A stretch of 64,000 nt of DNA from DATBHW01 sp035307385 (GTDB lineage Bacteria > Chloroflexota > Ktedonobacteria > Ktedonobacterales > DATBGS01), in assembly GCA_035307385.1 (NCBI GenBank), contig DATGID010000136.1, positions 186,001 to 250,000 on the forward strand, in the 5' to 3' direction. Positions within the stretch are counted from its first letter, which is position 1; each line of letters begins with the position of its first letter. The position numbers and the translations under genes were made by a program. The notes below the pieces were generated by a model, which saw only the letters and a list, made by a program, of their open reading frames with translations, had not been told where the DNA came from and did no database searches. This document shows, piece after piece, positions 26,069 to 34,132 of this stretch.

Positions 26069-26830
26069 CTACTCGAAGCTGCCGTGGCGGCCCAGCCCTC
26101 CGGCGAAGCGCTGCGCGCCCACTACGCCGCCTGATTGCATCGATGCCATGCCATGCTGGAACTCGTTTGCCAGCGCCTGTTCCCAGGTCAGGTCGAACTG
26201 CTCGTAGGCCGAAAGACGGTCCTGGCGCATGCATACCTGTGGGAAGCGCGCCAACTCGCTGGCAAGCTCTTCTGCCACCTGGCGCGCCTGCCCATGCGGC
26301 GCGATGCGATTGACCAGCCCCATCGCCAGCGCCTCTTCCGCGCCGACCGCGCGACCCGTTAAAATCAGGTCCAGCGCGCGGCTCAGCCCGATCAAACGCG
26401 GCAGCCTGATTGTTCCCCCATCGATCAAGGGCACGCCCCAGCGCCGACAAAACACGCCCAGCGTGGCGTCTTCTTCCATCACGCGCAGGTCGCACCAGAG
26501 CGCCAGTTCCAGCCCACCGGCCACCGCGTAGCCAGCAATCGCCGCAATCACCGGCTTGCTTAACAGCAGACGGCTTGGCCCCATTGGCCCATTGCCCGTT
26601 GGCTCGATGCGATTGCCGTTGCCGCTGGCGATAGCCTTCAGGTCCGCGCCCGCGCAGAAGTGGCCGTGATCCCCAAAAAAGACGCCCACCTGCGCATCAG
26701 CGTCAGCCTCGAACGCTTTGAACGTCTCCACCAGCGCCTCTGCCGTCTGGCGGTCGACCGCGTTGCGTGCCTCCGGGCGGCTCAGCACCACCGTCGTCAC
26801 CGAACCATTGCGCTCAACAGTCACAGACAT
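26069..26830 (-). CDS. enoyl-CoA hydratase/isomerase family protein
   Basis: A 253-residue crotonase-fold protein. Oxyanion-hole segments are HFCAGADLKAI (about 59-69) and AGYAVAGGLELALWCDLR (about 100-117), and GVPLIDGGTIRLPRLIG follows. The family hydrates enoyl-CoA or isomerises/cleaves acyl-CoAs in fatty-acid and aromatic degradation. A start at 26830 (MSVTVERNG) fits the family N-terminus; the much longer in-frame extension upstream is not crotonase-like. No other beta-oxidation gene is adjacent. Confidence 0.87.
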   Translation of the reverse strand: MSVTVERNGSVTTVVLSRPEARNAVDRQTAEALVETFKAFEADADAQVGVFFGDHGHFCAGADLKAIASGNGNRIEPTGNGPMGPSRLLLSKPVIAAIAGYAVAGGLELALWCDLRVMEEDATLGVFCRRWGVPLIDGGTIRLPRLIGLSRALDLILTGRAVGAEEALAMGLVNRIAPHGQARQVAEELASELARFPQVCMRQDRLSAYEQFDLTWEQALANEFQHGMASMQSGGVVGAQRFAGGLGRHGSFE

Positions 26831-27002
26831 GGCGCGTTCTCCCTTGCTCGTGTTCTGGCCGCATCTTTTGACATAAGTATAGCACGCGGCAGCCGGAGAA
26901 GCGGCAAGCACCCACTTCGTAACGCTTGCCGTAACGTTTGGCAGACAGGCCAGCGCGTATACTTGAAAGAAAGCAGAAGATGGGCAGGAAAAGGAGCAAA
27001 CG

Positions 27003-27416
27003 ATGTCAGAAGCATCAGCAGTCAAAGCAGCCCCGCAGACCACCCGATTGGCAATCACAGCCTTCATCCTGGGACTCATCACGTTCATCTCGCTGGTGAT
27101 TGTCGGGCTGCTGCTCACGTCAACCTTCCAGGGATCAGACGAGTACAACAATCTCGTCAGCGTGGCAATCCTGGCGTTTCCGCTGCCCGACCTCGCCACG
27201 CTGGTGCTGACCGTGCTGGCCTGGCGGCGCATCAAAAAAAGCGATGGGCACCTGAAAGGGCGCGGGTTCACGCTCGGCGGGCTGCTCCTGAGCATCGCCA
27301 CGCTCCTGCTGATCGGCGTAATCATAATAGCTGCTTCCACGCATGAGACGCCTGTGTGCTCGACTCCCGCGCCGACTCCGACGACAACGCCAGTTCATGG
27401 GCAGCCGCCCTGCTGA
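27003..27416 (+). CDS. DUF4190-like membrane protein
   Basis: A 137-residue protein with three hydrophobic helices (about 18-42, 52-72, 90-110), a short RRIKKSDGHLKGRGFTLGG loop between the last two, and an extracytoplasmic Thr/Pro tail ending in Cys. The RGFTLGGLLLSI pattern resembles DUF4190 proteins. AAGGAG is 6 bp before the ATG. The stop codon is 1 bp from the end of the convergent kinase gene. Confidence 0.65.
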   Translation: MSEASAVKAAPQTTRLAITAFILGLITFISLVIVGLLLTSTFQGSDEYNNLVSVAILAFPLPDLATLVLTVLAWRRIKKSDGHLKGRGFTLGGLLLSIATLLLIGVIIIAASTHETPVCSTPAPTPTTTPVHGQPPC

Positions 27417-27417
27417 T

Positions 27418-29088
27418 TCAGGCCAGCAGCGCGTGAATCAAGAGCGCGGCAAAACCGGCCACGCCCATATAGACGAGAATAGAGATAGGGGGCGGGTTCA
27501 GCATCCAGGCGGTCTTCCAGATTGCCACCTCGCCCGCCAGCCAGTAGAGTGTGGCCGCCAATCCGCCCAGGCTCAGCAGCAGCATGGCGCTGCGCCGCAG
27601 CCAATGAGCCTGGCCGCGACGGGTGATGGTGGTTTCATCCCAGCGTCTCAGAATCTGGATAAACAGCGGAAAGAGCAAAACAAAGCACACCAGGCTGCCA
27701 ATCGGCAGCGCGCCCACCAGCGAGCAAACGATGCTCAAGGACCGCGCGCCCAGCGTAACACCCGCCAGCAGCAGCCAATAGGCCAGCACCAGCAGACTCT
27801 TGCCCATCCAACCCAGCGCTGGCCCGCCCAGAACGATCTGGTGAGCAAACAGCAGCGACATAAACTGCGGGCTGGGCGTGCGCAAAATCGGGTTGCTAGC
27901 AACTCCAACCATAGGCTGCGGCTGCGCGGGCGCACGAGTTCCCGCAGGCAGCGCCGACGGCTGTTCCCGGCGTGCGGGCGTCAGAACCGCCGCAGCTTCC
28001 GAACTCAGCGCAGCGCCGCAGTGCTCGCAAAAGGCTTTGCCAGCTTGATACGGTTCCTGGCAATTCGGGCACAGCAGCCCTTGCGCTGTGGGCAAGGGCT
28101 TCGCAGGCAGCGGGGGCAGCGTCGGCAGTGGCGGCACGCTGGCAAACGACAACGCGCCGGAATCCAGTATGCTATCCCCATCGTTCAGCACGCCCAATGC
28201 CTGAAGCATCGACCACAGCGCAACCTCGTTGTCATCTTCCACCAGCCGCAGCGCGTCGACCAATGCCCCCATCGTCAGAAAACGCTGCCTGGGATGATAC
28301 GCGGTAGCGATCTGAATAACTCGCTCCAATTCCAGGGAAATCTTCGGATTATATTGGCGTGGTTCCAGCACATCTTGTGGGTCGCGATTGATCGAAGCCA
28401 GCGGCGTCAGCCCCGTCACCATCTCATACAAGGTTGCGCCCAGCGCGTAGATATCGGTGCGGCGATCTGTGCCGCCGGTATACTGTTCCGGGGGAGCATA
28501 GCCATCCGTCGCCGCCCGCGCGCCGCGCCAGGTGCGATGATTGCCCACCTTGGCAATGCCATAGTCCACCACCACTGGCTGGCAGCGTGTCCCCAACTTC
28601 AGCAGCATAATGTTATCGGGCTTCACATCACGATGAATGATATTGCGGTGATGCAGCGCTTCCAGTTCGCGGGCAATGCCGATTGCCAACTCAATCGCGG
28701 TTGACTCGGCCAGCGGCCCACGTGAGGCAATCAACTCCGTCAGCGTTTGCCCAGGGATAAAATCCATTCCCAGGATAAAGAAATCCATCTGCTGATAGCG
28801 CCTCTGCCAGAGCAGACCTTCGCCACCACCACGCACATGGGCGTGCCGCACCTGCTTCAGAATGCTGGCCTCGTGCAGCGCCTGATCTCTGCTTGCCGAA
28901 TCTTCAGCGGCAATCACCTTCACTGCCATGTGCTTGCCATACTTATTTTCGGCCTTGAGGACGGTGCCACCTCCACCTGTTCCCAGCGGCGGATATGAGA
29001 GCCGTATGCCGGTCTCCATTTTAAATTCCTCCAGAATTTGGGCATACGGAGCCAACTCTGGAGGGAGCGCACTGGTGACGGGGGTCAT
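27418..29088 (-). CDS. Hanks-type Ser/Thr protein kinase with zinc ribbon and membrane helices
   Basis: A 556-residue kinase. The catalytic domain (about 30-300) has the Gly loop GTGGGGTV, ATP-binding Lys57 (MAVKV), Glu73, catalytic HRDVKPDN (152-159), and a DYG (175-177) in place of the usual DFG. After it come a zinc ribbon (CPNC near 340 and CEHC near 355), a Pro/Ala linker, and four or five C-terminal transmembrane helices from about 410. GGAAGG lies 6 bp before the ATG. It likely phosphorylates Ser/Thr on cell-envelope regulators; a PP2C phosphatase lies at 40152. Confidence 0.88.
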   Translation of the reverse strand: MTPVTSALPPELAPYAQILEEFKMETGIRLSYPPLGTGGGGTVLKAENKYGKHMAVKVIAAEDSASRDQALHEASILKQVRHAHVRGGGEGLLWQRRYQQMDFFILGMDFIPGQTLTELIASRGPLAESTAIELAIGIARELEALHHRNIIHRDVKPDNIMLLKLGTRCQPVVVDYGIAKVGNHRTWRGARAATDGYAPPEQYTGGTDRRTDIYALGATLYEMVTGLTPLASINRDPQDVLEPRQYNPKISLELERVIQIATAYHPRQRFLTMGALVDALRLVEDDNEVALWSMLQALGVLNDGDSILDSGALSFASVPPLPTLPPLPAKPLPTAQGLLCPNCQEPYQAGKAFCEHCGAALSSEAAAVLTPARREQPSALPAGTRAPAQPQPMVGVASNPILRTPSPQFMSLLFAHQIVLGGPALGWMGKSLLVLAYWLLLAGVTLGARSLSIVCSLVGALPIGSLVCFVLLFPLFIQILRRWDETTITRRGQAHWLRRSAMLLLSLGGLAATLYWLAGEVAIWKTAWMLNPPPISILVYMGVAGFAALLIHALLA

Positions 29089-29124
29089 GACCAGCCTTCC
29101 CTTTCTTCTCCAGAAAGCAGCAGA

Positions 29125-29817
29125 CTACGCGACGGAACAGTTGATAATATCAGGGATGTAGCGCTGGGTTTCTGCGCCCAGCAGACCCAACCACGCCCAC
29201 GGGCTGGACGGCCAGGCTGAAGCAAACGCCTGGTCCCAGGCGCTTTGCACCGCGCCAGAGCCAGCGTTGTAGGCAGCCAGCGCCAGCGCGTAGCCATAGC
29301 GCGCCGACCAGCCGCCATAATGACTGGCAAGCCGACGTGCCTGCGCGGCATATTGTTGCAGGTGCGCGGCATCCAACCGCGCCGACGCATCGAGCGCTTG
29401 CCGTGGATTGCGCGGGTCGATGCCCATGCCCGCGGCAGTGCCAGGCATGAATTGGGCGATGCCTATCGCCCCAGCCGGGCTATTGTGGACAGTAGGATTA
29501 AAGCCCGATTCCTGCCAGATTTTCCAATCAAAGACTAGCGGATCGATCTTATACTTCTGGGCATCGGCATGCGCCACAGCCAGCCACGGCGAACCCGTGG
29601 GCGGCTCGCTGGTTCGGCAAGACGCCGGACCAACCAGCCCAAACGCCTTGAGCGTACCGCTGCCTGACGGGACAGCTGCGCTGGCAGCCGGAGTCGCATT
29701 AGAGGTCCAGTCGAGCGAATCAAGAAAGAGACCTTGCGAGCTTCCAGGTTTCAGCCACAGCAGACCCACGCCGACCAACATCACCAACATCACACAGATA
29801 ATCACGTTTCGGCGCAT
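29125..29817 (-). CDS. lytic transglycosylase (SLT domain), membrane anchored
   Basis: A 230-residue exported murein-cleaving enzyme. An N-terminal helix (4-22) anchors or exports it; after a Ser/Ala linker the goose-type SLT domain begins near 75. Catalytic Glu103 lies in WQESGFNP, followed by SPAGAIGIAQFMPGTA and ALAAYNAGSGAV, all hallmark SLT motifs. AAGGGAA precedes the ATG. It is 14 bp downstream of the C39-like peptidase gene on the same strand and is probably cotranscribed with it. Confidence 0.88.
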   Translation of the reverse strand: MRRNVIICVMLVMLVGVGLLWLKPGSSQGLFLDSLDWTSNATPAASAAVPSGSGTLKAFGLVGPASCRTSEPPTGSPWLAVAHADAQKYKIDPLVFDWKIWQESGFNPTVHNSPAGAIGIAQFMPGTAAGMGIDPRNPRQALDASARLDAAHLQQYAAQARRLASHYGGWSARYGYALALAAYNAGSGAVQSAWDQAFASAWPSSPWAWLGLLGAETQRYIPDIINCSVA

Positions 29818-29831
29818 GCCAGTGTTCCCTT

Positions 29832-30524
29832 TCAGGGCAGTGAGATAGGTGCGCCCTGCCAGAGCACCACGCCAATGCCGGTAAACAACGTGTGAAAGAG
29901 CGCCAGGCTCAGCGAATGAATGTGATAGCCGCTGGAATCACCCACCAACACCTGATTCGCAGAAACAGCCGTCACCACCAACCAGTGCCCAACCGAAAAG
30001 CCTGGATAGGGCGTCTGTTGCTTCACATCGACCACGTCGATCAGCACCGGCACGCCTTGATTCGTCACCTGCGCCACATTCTGAAGCGTCCAACTCCAGA
30101 ACGTCGTTGCCTGAAACCCATAACCCTGCGCCACCGTCGCCAGCGCGCCCGCGTGCAGCAGACCATCCTGGGGAGTGATCGCGTTCAAAGCGATCAAATG
30201 ATCAAGCACCTGCCCGATGCGGACCGGCGCGCCCCACGCGCGCAGCGCCATCGTCAGCGCGGCGGGCGAGCAAGCGCTCGGCCACCACGTCTGAAATTGC
30301 GCGCTGCTGTCCCATCCAGCGTTGGGGTCGCCTTGATAAAACGCCTGCACGTTGCTGGCAGCGGCGCGCGGCGGAGGAGCGGGTGTCGGGCTGCCCGCAG
30401 CTTGCGCTGTCATCCAACTCAACCCGCCAAACGCGGAGATAGAACCACCCAGGCTGAACAGCAAACCGGCCAGTACGCCGAATGAGATGAGCAGCGTCAA
30501 GCACATCGCGACCCGTCTGGACAT
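29832..30524 (-). CDS. secreted C39-like cysteine peptidase
   Basis: A 230-residue exported protein with a signal/anchor helix (7-30) and a Pro/Ala linker. The papain-like peptidase_C39_2 pattern is present: Gln79 region, catalytic Cys85 (PSACSPAAL), His180 (VGHWLVV) and Asp196 (GDSSGY). It may process exported proteins or cell-wall peptides. The start ATG 30524 has GGGAG 8 bp upstream; an ATG at 30542 with AAGGG is an alternative that adds six residues. Gene pairing with the lytic transglycosylase suggests a cell-wall role. Confidence 0.75.
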   Translation of the reverse strand: MSRRVAMCLTLLISFGVLAGLLFSLGGSISAFGGLSWMTAQAAGSPTPAPPPRAAASNVQAFYQGDPNAGWDSSAQFQTWWPSACSPAALTMALRAWGAPVRIGQVLDHLIALNAITPQDGLLHAGALATVAQGYGFQATTFWSWTLQNVAQVTNQGVPVLIDVVDVKQQTPYPGFSVGHWLVVTAVSANQVLVGDSSGYHIHSLSLALFHTLFTGIGVVLWQGAPISLP

Positions 30525-30683
30525 CCGATAGCTCCCGATCATGCACCCTTCAGACACAAAAAAAGCCCCGCGCAAGGATGCTCTTTAATAAAAGATCGTC
30601 TCGCTTCTTGGAGAGTGTTTACGCATTAGCATTACATGATTGCATCTACAAGCAGAAGTATAGTAAGAGGAGGGCAAGATGAC

Positions 30684-31301
30684 TCAAGAACCCAATTTTT
30701 GCAGCGCCTCATTCAACTCTGCGGCAGTTGGTGCGCGCAGGCCCGGCGCTTGTGGGTTCTGTTTCAAGGCAGCTACGTTATTGATGAGGATGGTCGTAAA
30801 CTCTGTATGGTAGGCCAGCCCACCCTTGAGGTTGATCACCAGGTCCAGACGTCCATTCTGGAGGATGTCTTGCAAGGAAGCTGTGACCACGGTTGAGCCG
30901 TCAGGAAGGGCAATGGCCTCGTTCACTTTCATTACCGTCACGTGGCTGGGGTCGTTGGCATCGACTTCTGTCACCAGCAGCGTGTGATCGCTGAAGGTCA
31001 CCGTGATCTCGCTCGAGCCACCATGACCTATGTCACGAATCAAGGTGACGGCATTATTGCTGCCATTCCCCCAAACCAGCGCCGTGTACGTGACGAATTG
31101 CACAGCCAGGTAGAGCAGCAGGATAACGATAGCAAAACTGGCAAAGAGAATCCCTATCGTCCATTTGCCCCAGATGGTGAACCGGTCTGCAATAAAAGTG
31201 GTAACCCTCCCTGGCCGCTTGCCCCCATTCACCGGCATCTGGATGGGCGGCAGAGCAGCATTACTGATAGGGGCATTATTTGCAGGTGCTTTTGCGGGCA
31301 C
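30684..31301 (-). CDS. single-pass membrane protein under a candidate SOS-type promoter
   Basis: A 205-residue protein I cannot place in a family. A Pro/Asn-rich basic cytoplasmic N-terminus (1-45) precedes one transmembrane helix (47-72) and an exported domain of about 130 residues rich in beta-strand (EITVTFSDHTLLVTEVD, GSTVVTASLQDILQ). The start is taken as GTG 31301 because AAGGAGGG sits 6 bp upstream; an ATG at 31358 has no SD. The promoter at 31458-31486 carries two palindromes with a GAAC-N4-GTTC core. A small membrane protein under LexA-type control would recall division inhibitors such as YneA, DivS or SidA; this is inference. Confidence 0.65.
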   Translation of the reverse strand: MPAKAPANNAPISNAALPPIQMPVNGGKRPGRVTTFIADRFTIWGKWTIGILFASFAIVILLLYLAVQFVTYTALVWGNGSNNAVTLIRDIGHGGSSEITVTFSDHTLLVTEVDANDPSHVTVMKVNEAIALPDGSTVVTASLQDILQNGRLDLVINLKGGLAYHTEFTTILINNVAALKQNPQAPGLRAPTAAELNEALQKLGS

Positions 31302-31429
31302 AGCTTCCCTCCTTAATAAAAAATGGATGGCCTTGATTTTTTCTAAGCATACTACCATGTGTCAATACGTTTCTTAGAAAGAAGCGCGAAGCAGAGAGGT
31401 TGCTTCAGTCAGAGGTTTTTCCTGGATCA

Positions 31430-31486
31430 TAGAACTTTTGTTCTAAGTGCTATAGCGAATATAGTACAAAAGTTCTATATTGTCAA
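31430..31486 (-). promoter_or_regulatory. promoter with two SOS-box-like palindromic operators
   Basis: On the minus strand, TTGACA (31486-31481) and TATATT (31463-31458) are 17 bp apart. A palindrome TAGAAC-N4-GTTCTA occurs perfectly at 31430-31445 (just downstream of the start point) and with one mismatch (TAGTAC-N4-GTTCTA) at 31462-31477, filling the spacer between -35 and -10. The centres are 32 bp apart, about three helical turns. The core GAAC-N4-GTTC equals the Gram-positive LexA box. Confidence 0.7.
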
Positions 31487-31537
31487 GAGGTTGGCAAGGG
31501 AATTTCCAGACAGCCAGAAAATTGCTTTATCGCCAGT

Positions 31538-32920
31538 TTATAAGCTGTAGCTCGCGTGCAGGGTTGGCTCTTCCACGCGCCCGCCCAGCGCCTTTGCCAG
31601 CGCCGCGCGCCCCGCTGCTTCGCCATGCACCAGAAACGTGATGGCGGGCGAGCCGCTGCTGCGATGCCAATCCAGCAGTTCTTGCTGGTCGGCGTGCGCC
31701 GAAAAGCCGCCAATGGTATACACCCGCGCGGCAACGCGCACCTCTTCGCCGTAGATGTGCACCACCTTTTGCCCGTCGATGATGCGCCGTGCCAGCGTGC
31801 CCTCCGAGGCATATCCCACGAAGACGGCGCTGCTTTCTTTGCGCCAGAGATTCCAGCGGAGGTGATGCAGCACACGCCCGCCCGTCGCCATGCCCGAACC
31901 GGCCATAATCACCGCGCCGCCGCGAATATGGTTGATGCTCTTCGATTCCGCCGTGTCGCGGGTGAAATGCAGGCCAGGCACCGTGAAGGGGTCTTTGCCA
32001 TCGTGAAAAAGATGGCTGGTCTCTGGATTGAAATATTCTGGATGCCGCCGAAACACCTCGGTGGCCGAAATCGCCATGGGCGAATCCAGAAAGACGGAAA
32101 GAAAGCGCGGCAGTTCTTTCTTCTCCTCCAGTTCGCGCAGGAAATAGAGCAAGTCTTGCGCGCGCTCCAGCGCAAACGTCGGGATGACCACATTACCGCC
32201 GCGCTCCAGTGTATCCAGAATCGCTTCTTTGAGTTCTTCCACCGACTCGCCCAGCGACTTATGCGCGCGATCACCATAGGTGCTTTCCATGATGACATAG
32301 TCGGCGGGCGGCGCGGGCGTCGGCGGGTTCAGGATGGGCTTTTCCCGGTTGCCCATATCACCCGAAAAGAGCAAGCGTTTGCGCGTCCCCTGGTCCTCAA
32401 CTTCCAGCAGCACCCACGCCGAGCCAAGGATATGCCCCGCGTTGCCAAACGTCGCCCGCACGCCACCGGCCAGGTCGATAGGCGCGTCATAGCGCACGGT
32501 TCGGCCAAAGCGTTCCAAAGACTCAAGCACATCGGGCACATCATACAGAGGAGCAGGCGGCACAGCGCCCTTGCGCTGGTGGTGTTTGGCTTTGCGCTTC
32601 GCATCTTCTACTTGAAGGCTGGCGGCATCCATCAGCACCAGCCTGGTCAGTTCGCGCGTGGCGTCAGTCGTGACGATTTCGCCGCGAAATCCATGCTTCA
32701 CGAGCAGCGGAATGCGCCCGCAGTGGTCCAGGTGCGCGTGCGTCAGCAAGAGGATATCGATATCGCGCGGCTCGAAGCCAAAATGATCGGCGTTTTCCTC
32801 GTCAAGTTCATGGCTGCCCTGAAACATGCCGCAGTCGATCAGAATCTGCTTGCCGCCAACCTCCAGCAGATGGCACGAGCCGGTCACGCCGCCTGCCGCG
32901 CCATGAAAAGAGAGCTTCAT
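31538..32920 (-). CDS. beta-CASP metallo-beta-lactamase exonuclease
   Basis: A 460-residue zinc-dependent RNase-like protein. HAHLDH (61-66) is the first metal motif; Asp in FSGDMG, a beta-CASP domain with ESTYGDR, PTFALERAQDLL and MATGGRVLHHL, and a late GGFSAHADQ motif complete the CPSF/KH-less RNase layout. It probably processes or degrades RNA in the cytoplasm. ATG 32920 is used because GAGGAGG lies 6 bp before it. It is 11 bp downstream of the FGE-like gene. Confidence 0.9.
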   Translation of the reverse strand: MKLSFHGAAGGVTGSCHLLEVGGKQILIDCGMFQGSHELDEENADHFGFEPRDIDILLLTHAHLDHCGRIPLLVKHGFRGEIVTTDATRELTRLVLMDAASLQVEDAKRKAKHHQRKGAVPPAPLYDVPDVLESLERFGRTVRYDAPIDLAGGVRATFGNAGHILGSAWVLLEVEDQGTRKRLLFSGDMGNREKPILNPPTPAPPADYVIMESTYGDRAHKSLGESVEELKEAILDTLERGGNVVIPTFALERAQDLLYFLRELEEKKELPRFLSVFLDSPMAISATEVFRRHPEYFNPETSHLFHDGKDPFTVPGLHFTRDTAESKSINHIRGGAVIMAGSGMATGGRVLHHLRWNLWRKESSAVFVGYASEGTLARRIIDGQKVVHIYGEEVRVAARVYTIGGFSAHADQQELLDWHRSSGSPAITFLVHGEAAGRAALAKALGGRVEEPTLHASYSL

Positions 32921-32931
32921 TGCCATCCTCC

Positions 32932-33873
32932 TCAAGCGATCCCTTGCGAAAACTCGTTCAATACCAACCGAAACCCGATAGAGCCGCGTTCACTATCAGG
33001 TAGAACGCCTTTGCGCGATGCCGCGCGAGCCTCCTCGTAGATATCATCAAAACAGCCGCCACGTGCCATCATTCCTTTTGCATCGTTGATGGGGAACCAT
33101 ACGGTTCCCCCAAGTTCTTCATCAAACTCTGAACCGTATTGTGGCCTGATTGCTTCTCGGGCTTTGCGATATTCGCGTCCATCAGTGGCATCATACGGAT
33201 AATCGGCGCTGGTGCTTCTGGTCCATTCCCATACATTTCCAGCCATATCAAAGGCCCCATACGGACTGGTGCTCTCTGGCGGATGTTCCCCTATGGGGGT
33301 GGTAATGAGAAGAGGGATGCTGCCACCGAGCGTATTGGCTAATGCTGCGTTCCACTCGTCGCCCCAGGGATAGATGCGCCCATCTGTACCCCGAGCCGCT
33401 TTCTCCCACTGGGCTTCGGTTGCCAGCCCCCAGGTTTTGCCAGTAAGCTGACTGAGCCACGCGGCATACTTCATGGCGTTGTACCAGTCCACATTCACTA
33501 CAGGATGATCTAGCCGCTCTAGCTGCATATTCCAGGTGCGATAATAGTTATCTGTAGGAGGTTTTTTCGCTCTTCGCGCCCGCACCGCATAGGCATATTC
33601 CGCCGCCGTCACAGGATACTTACCAATCTGGAAGGCCGCCAGGGTAACGCTGTGCTGTGGCAGTTCCTCTTCAAGTGCCTCAGCATCGATACTCTGATCG
33701 CTCCCCATCAGGAAGGGGCCAGCCGGAACGTCGCATAGCGGCGGATCGATATACTGCGCCACATCAGCCCCTTGCTCATCAACCGCCTGCCATACGCGAA
33801 ATCCCAACATCTGCAAACGCGCAGAGCAGTGCCCTGCCTCAATGGCCTGGCTCGTAATGTCAATACGCTGCAT
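32932..33873 (-). CDS. FGE-sulfatase (SUMF1) domain protein without the catalytic cysteines
   Basis: A 313-residue protein with a SUMF1/DUF323 domain from about residue 48: VPAGPFLMGSD, HSVTLAAFQIGKYPVTAAEYA, HPVVNVDWYNAMKYAAWLS, LATEAQWEKAARG, YPWGDEW, FDMAGNVWEWTRS and RGGCFDD. True formylglycine-generating enzymes have two Cys in an RGGSW-x-C-x4-C stretch; here the stretch is RGGCFDDIYEEARAASR with no such pair. So it is probably a non-oxidase family member with a binding role. It overlaps no gene but ends 11 bp before the RNase gene start, forming an operon. Confidence 0.82.
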   Translation of the reverse strand: MQRIDITSQAIEAGHCSARLQMLGFRVWQAVDEQGADVAQYIDPPLCDVPAGPFLMGSDQSIDAEALEEELPQHSVTLAAFQIGKYPVTAAEYAYAVRARRAKKPPTDNYYRTWNMQLERLDHPVVNVDWYNAMKYAAWLSQLTGKTWGLATEAQWEKAARGTDGRIYPWGDEWNAALANTLGGSIPLLITTPIGEHPPESTSPYGAFDMAGNVWEWTRSTSADYPYDATDGREYRKAREAIRPQYGSEFDEELGGTVWFPINDAKGMMARGGCFDDIYEEARAASRKGVLPDSERGSIGFRLVLNEFSQGIA

Positions 33874-34132
33874 GCGTGCTTCTTTTCCCCAGTGCTCTCA
33901 GGATTACCCAACGGACCTATATCACATATCGCTGACTTCAATTATACCGGAGGCTGCCAGGTTATTGCCCGTCAATCTGGCTTCTCATTATGCTGGGGCA
34001 AATGCACACGCCTTCTCAGGCCATCCCCAGGATATGGTAGGCTATGATCATCACCTCACATGAGCAAGCTAATAGCAATATAACACAATATCTTGTAATA
34101 ACACACCCTATTTAGTAGAAAAGGAAAGGCAT

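Noticed and set aside
26831..27340. N-terminal extension of the enoyl-CoA hydratase
   Set aside because: The extension is not crotonase-like and runs antisense through the SD and coding part of the gene at 27003.
27343..28704. 453-codon open frame antisense to the kinase gene
   Set aside because: Gln/Arg-rich, no motif, while the opposite strand has all kinase motifs.
31556..33040. Long open frame antisense to the RNase and FGE-like genes
   Set aside because: Arg/His/Gln-rich composition with no domain; the opposite strand encodes a complete metallo-beta-lactamase with SD. Such shadows are common in GC-rich coding sequence.
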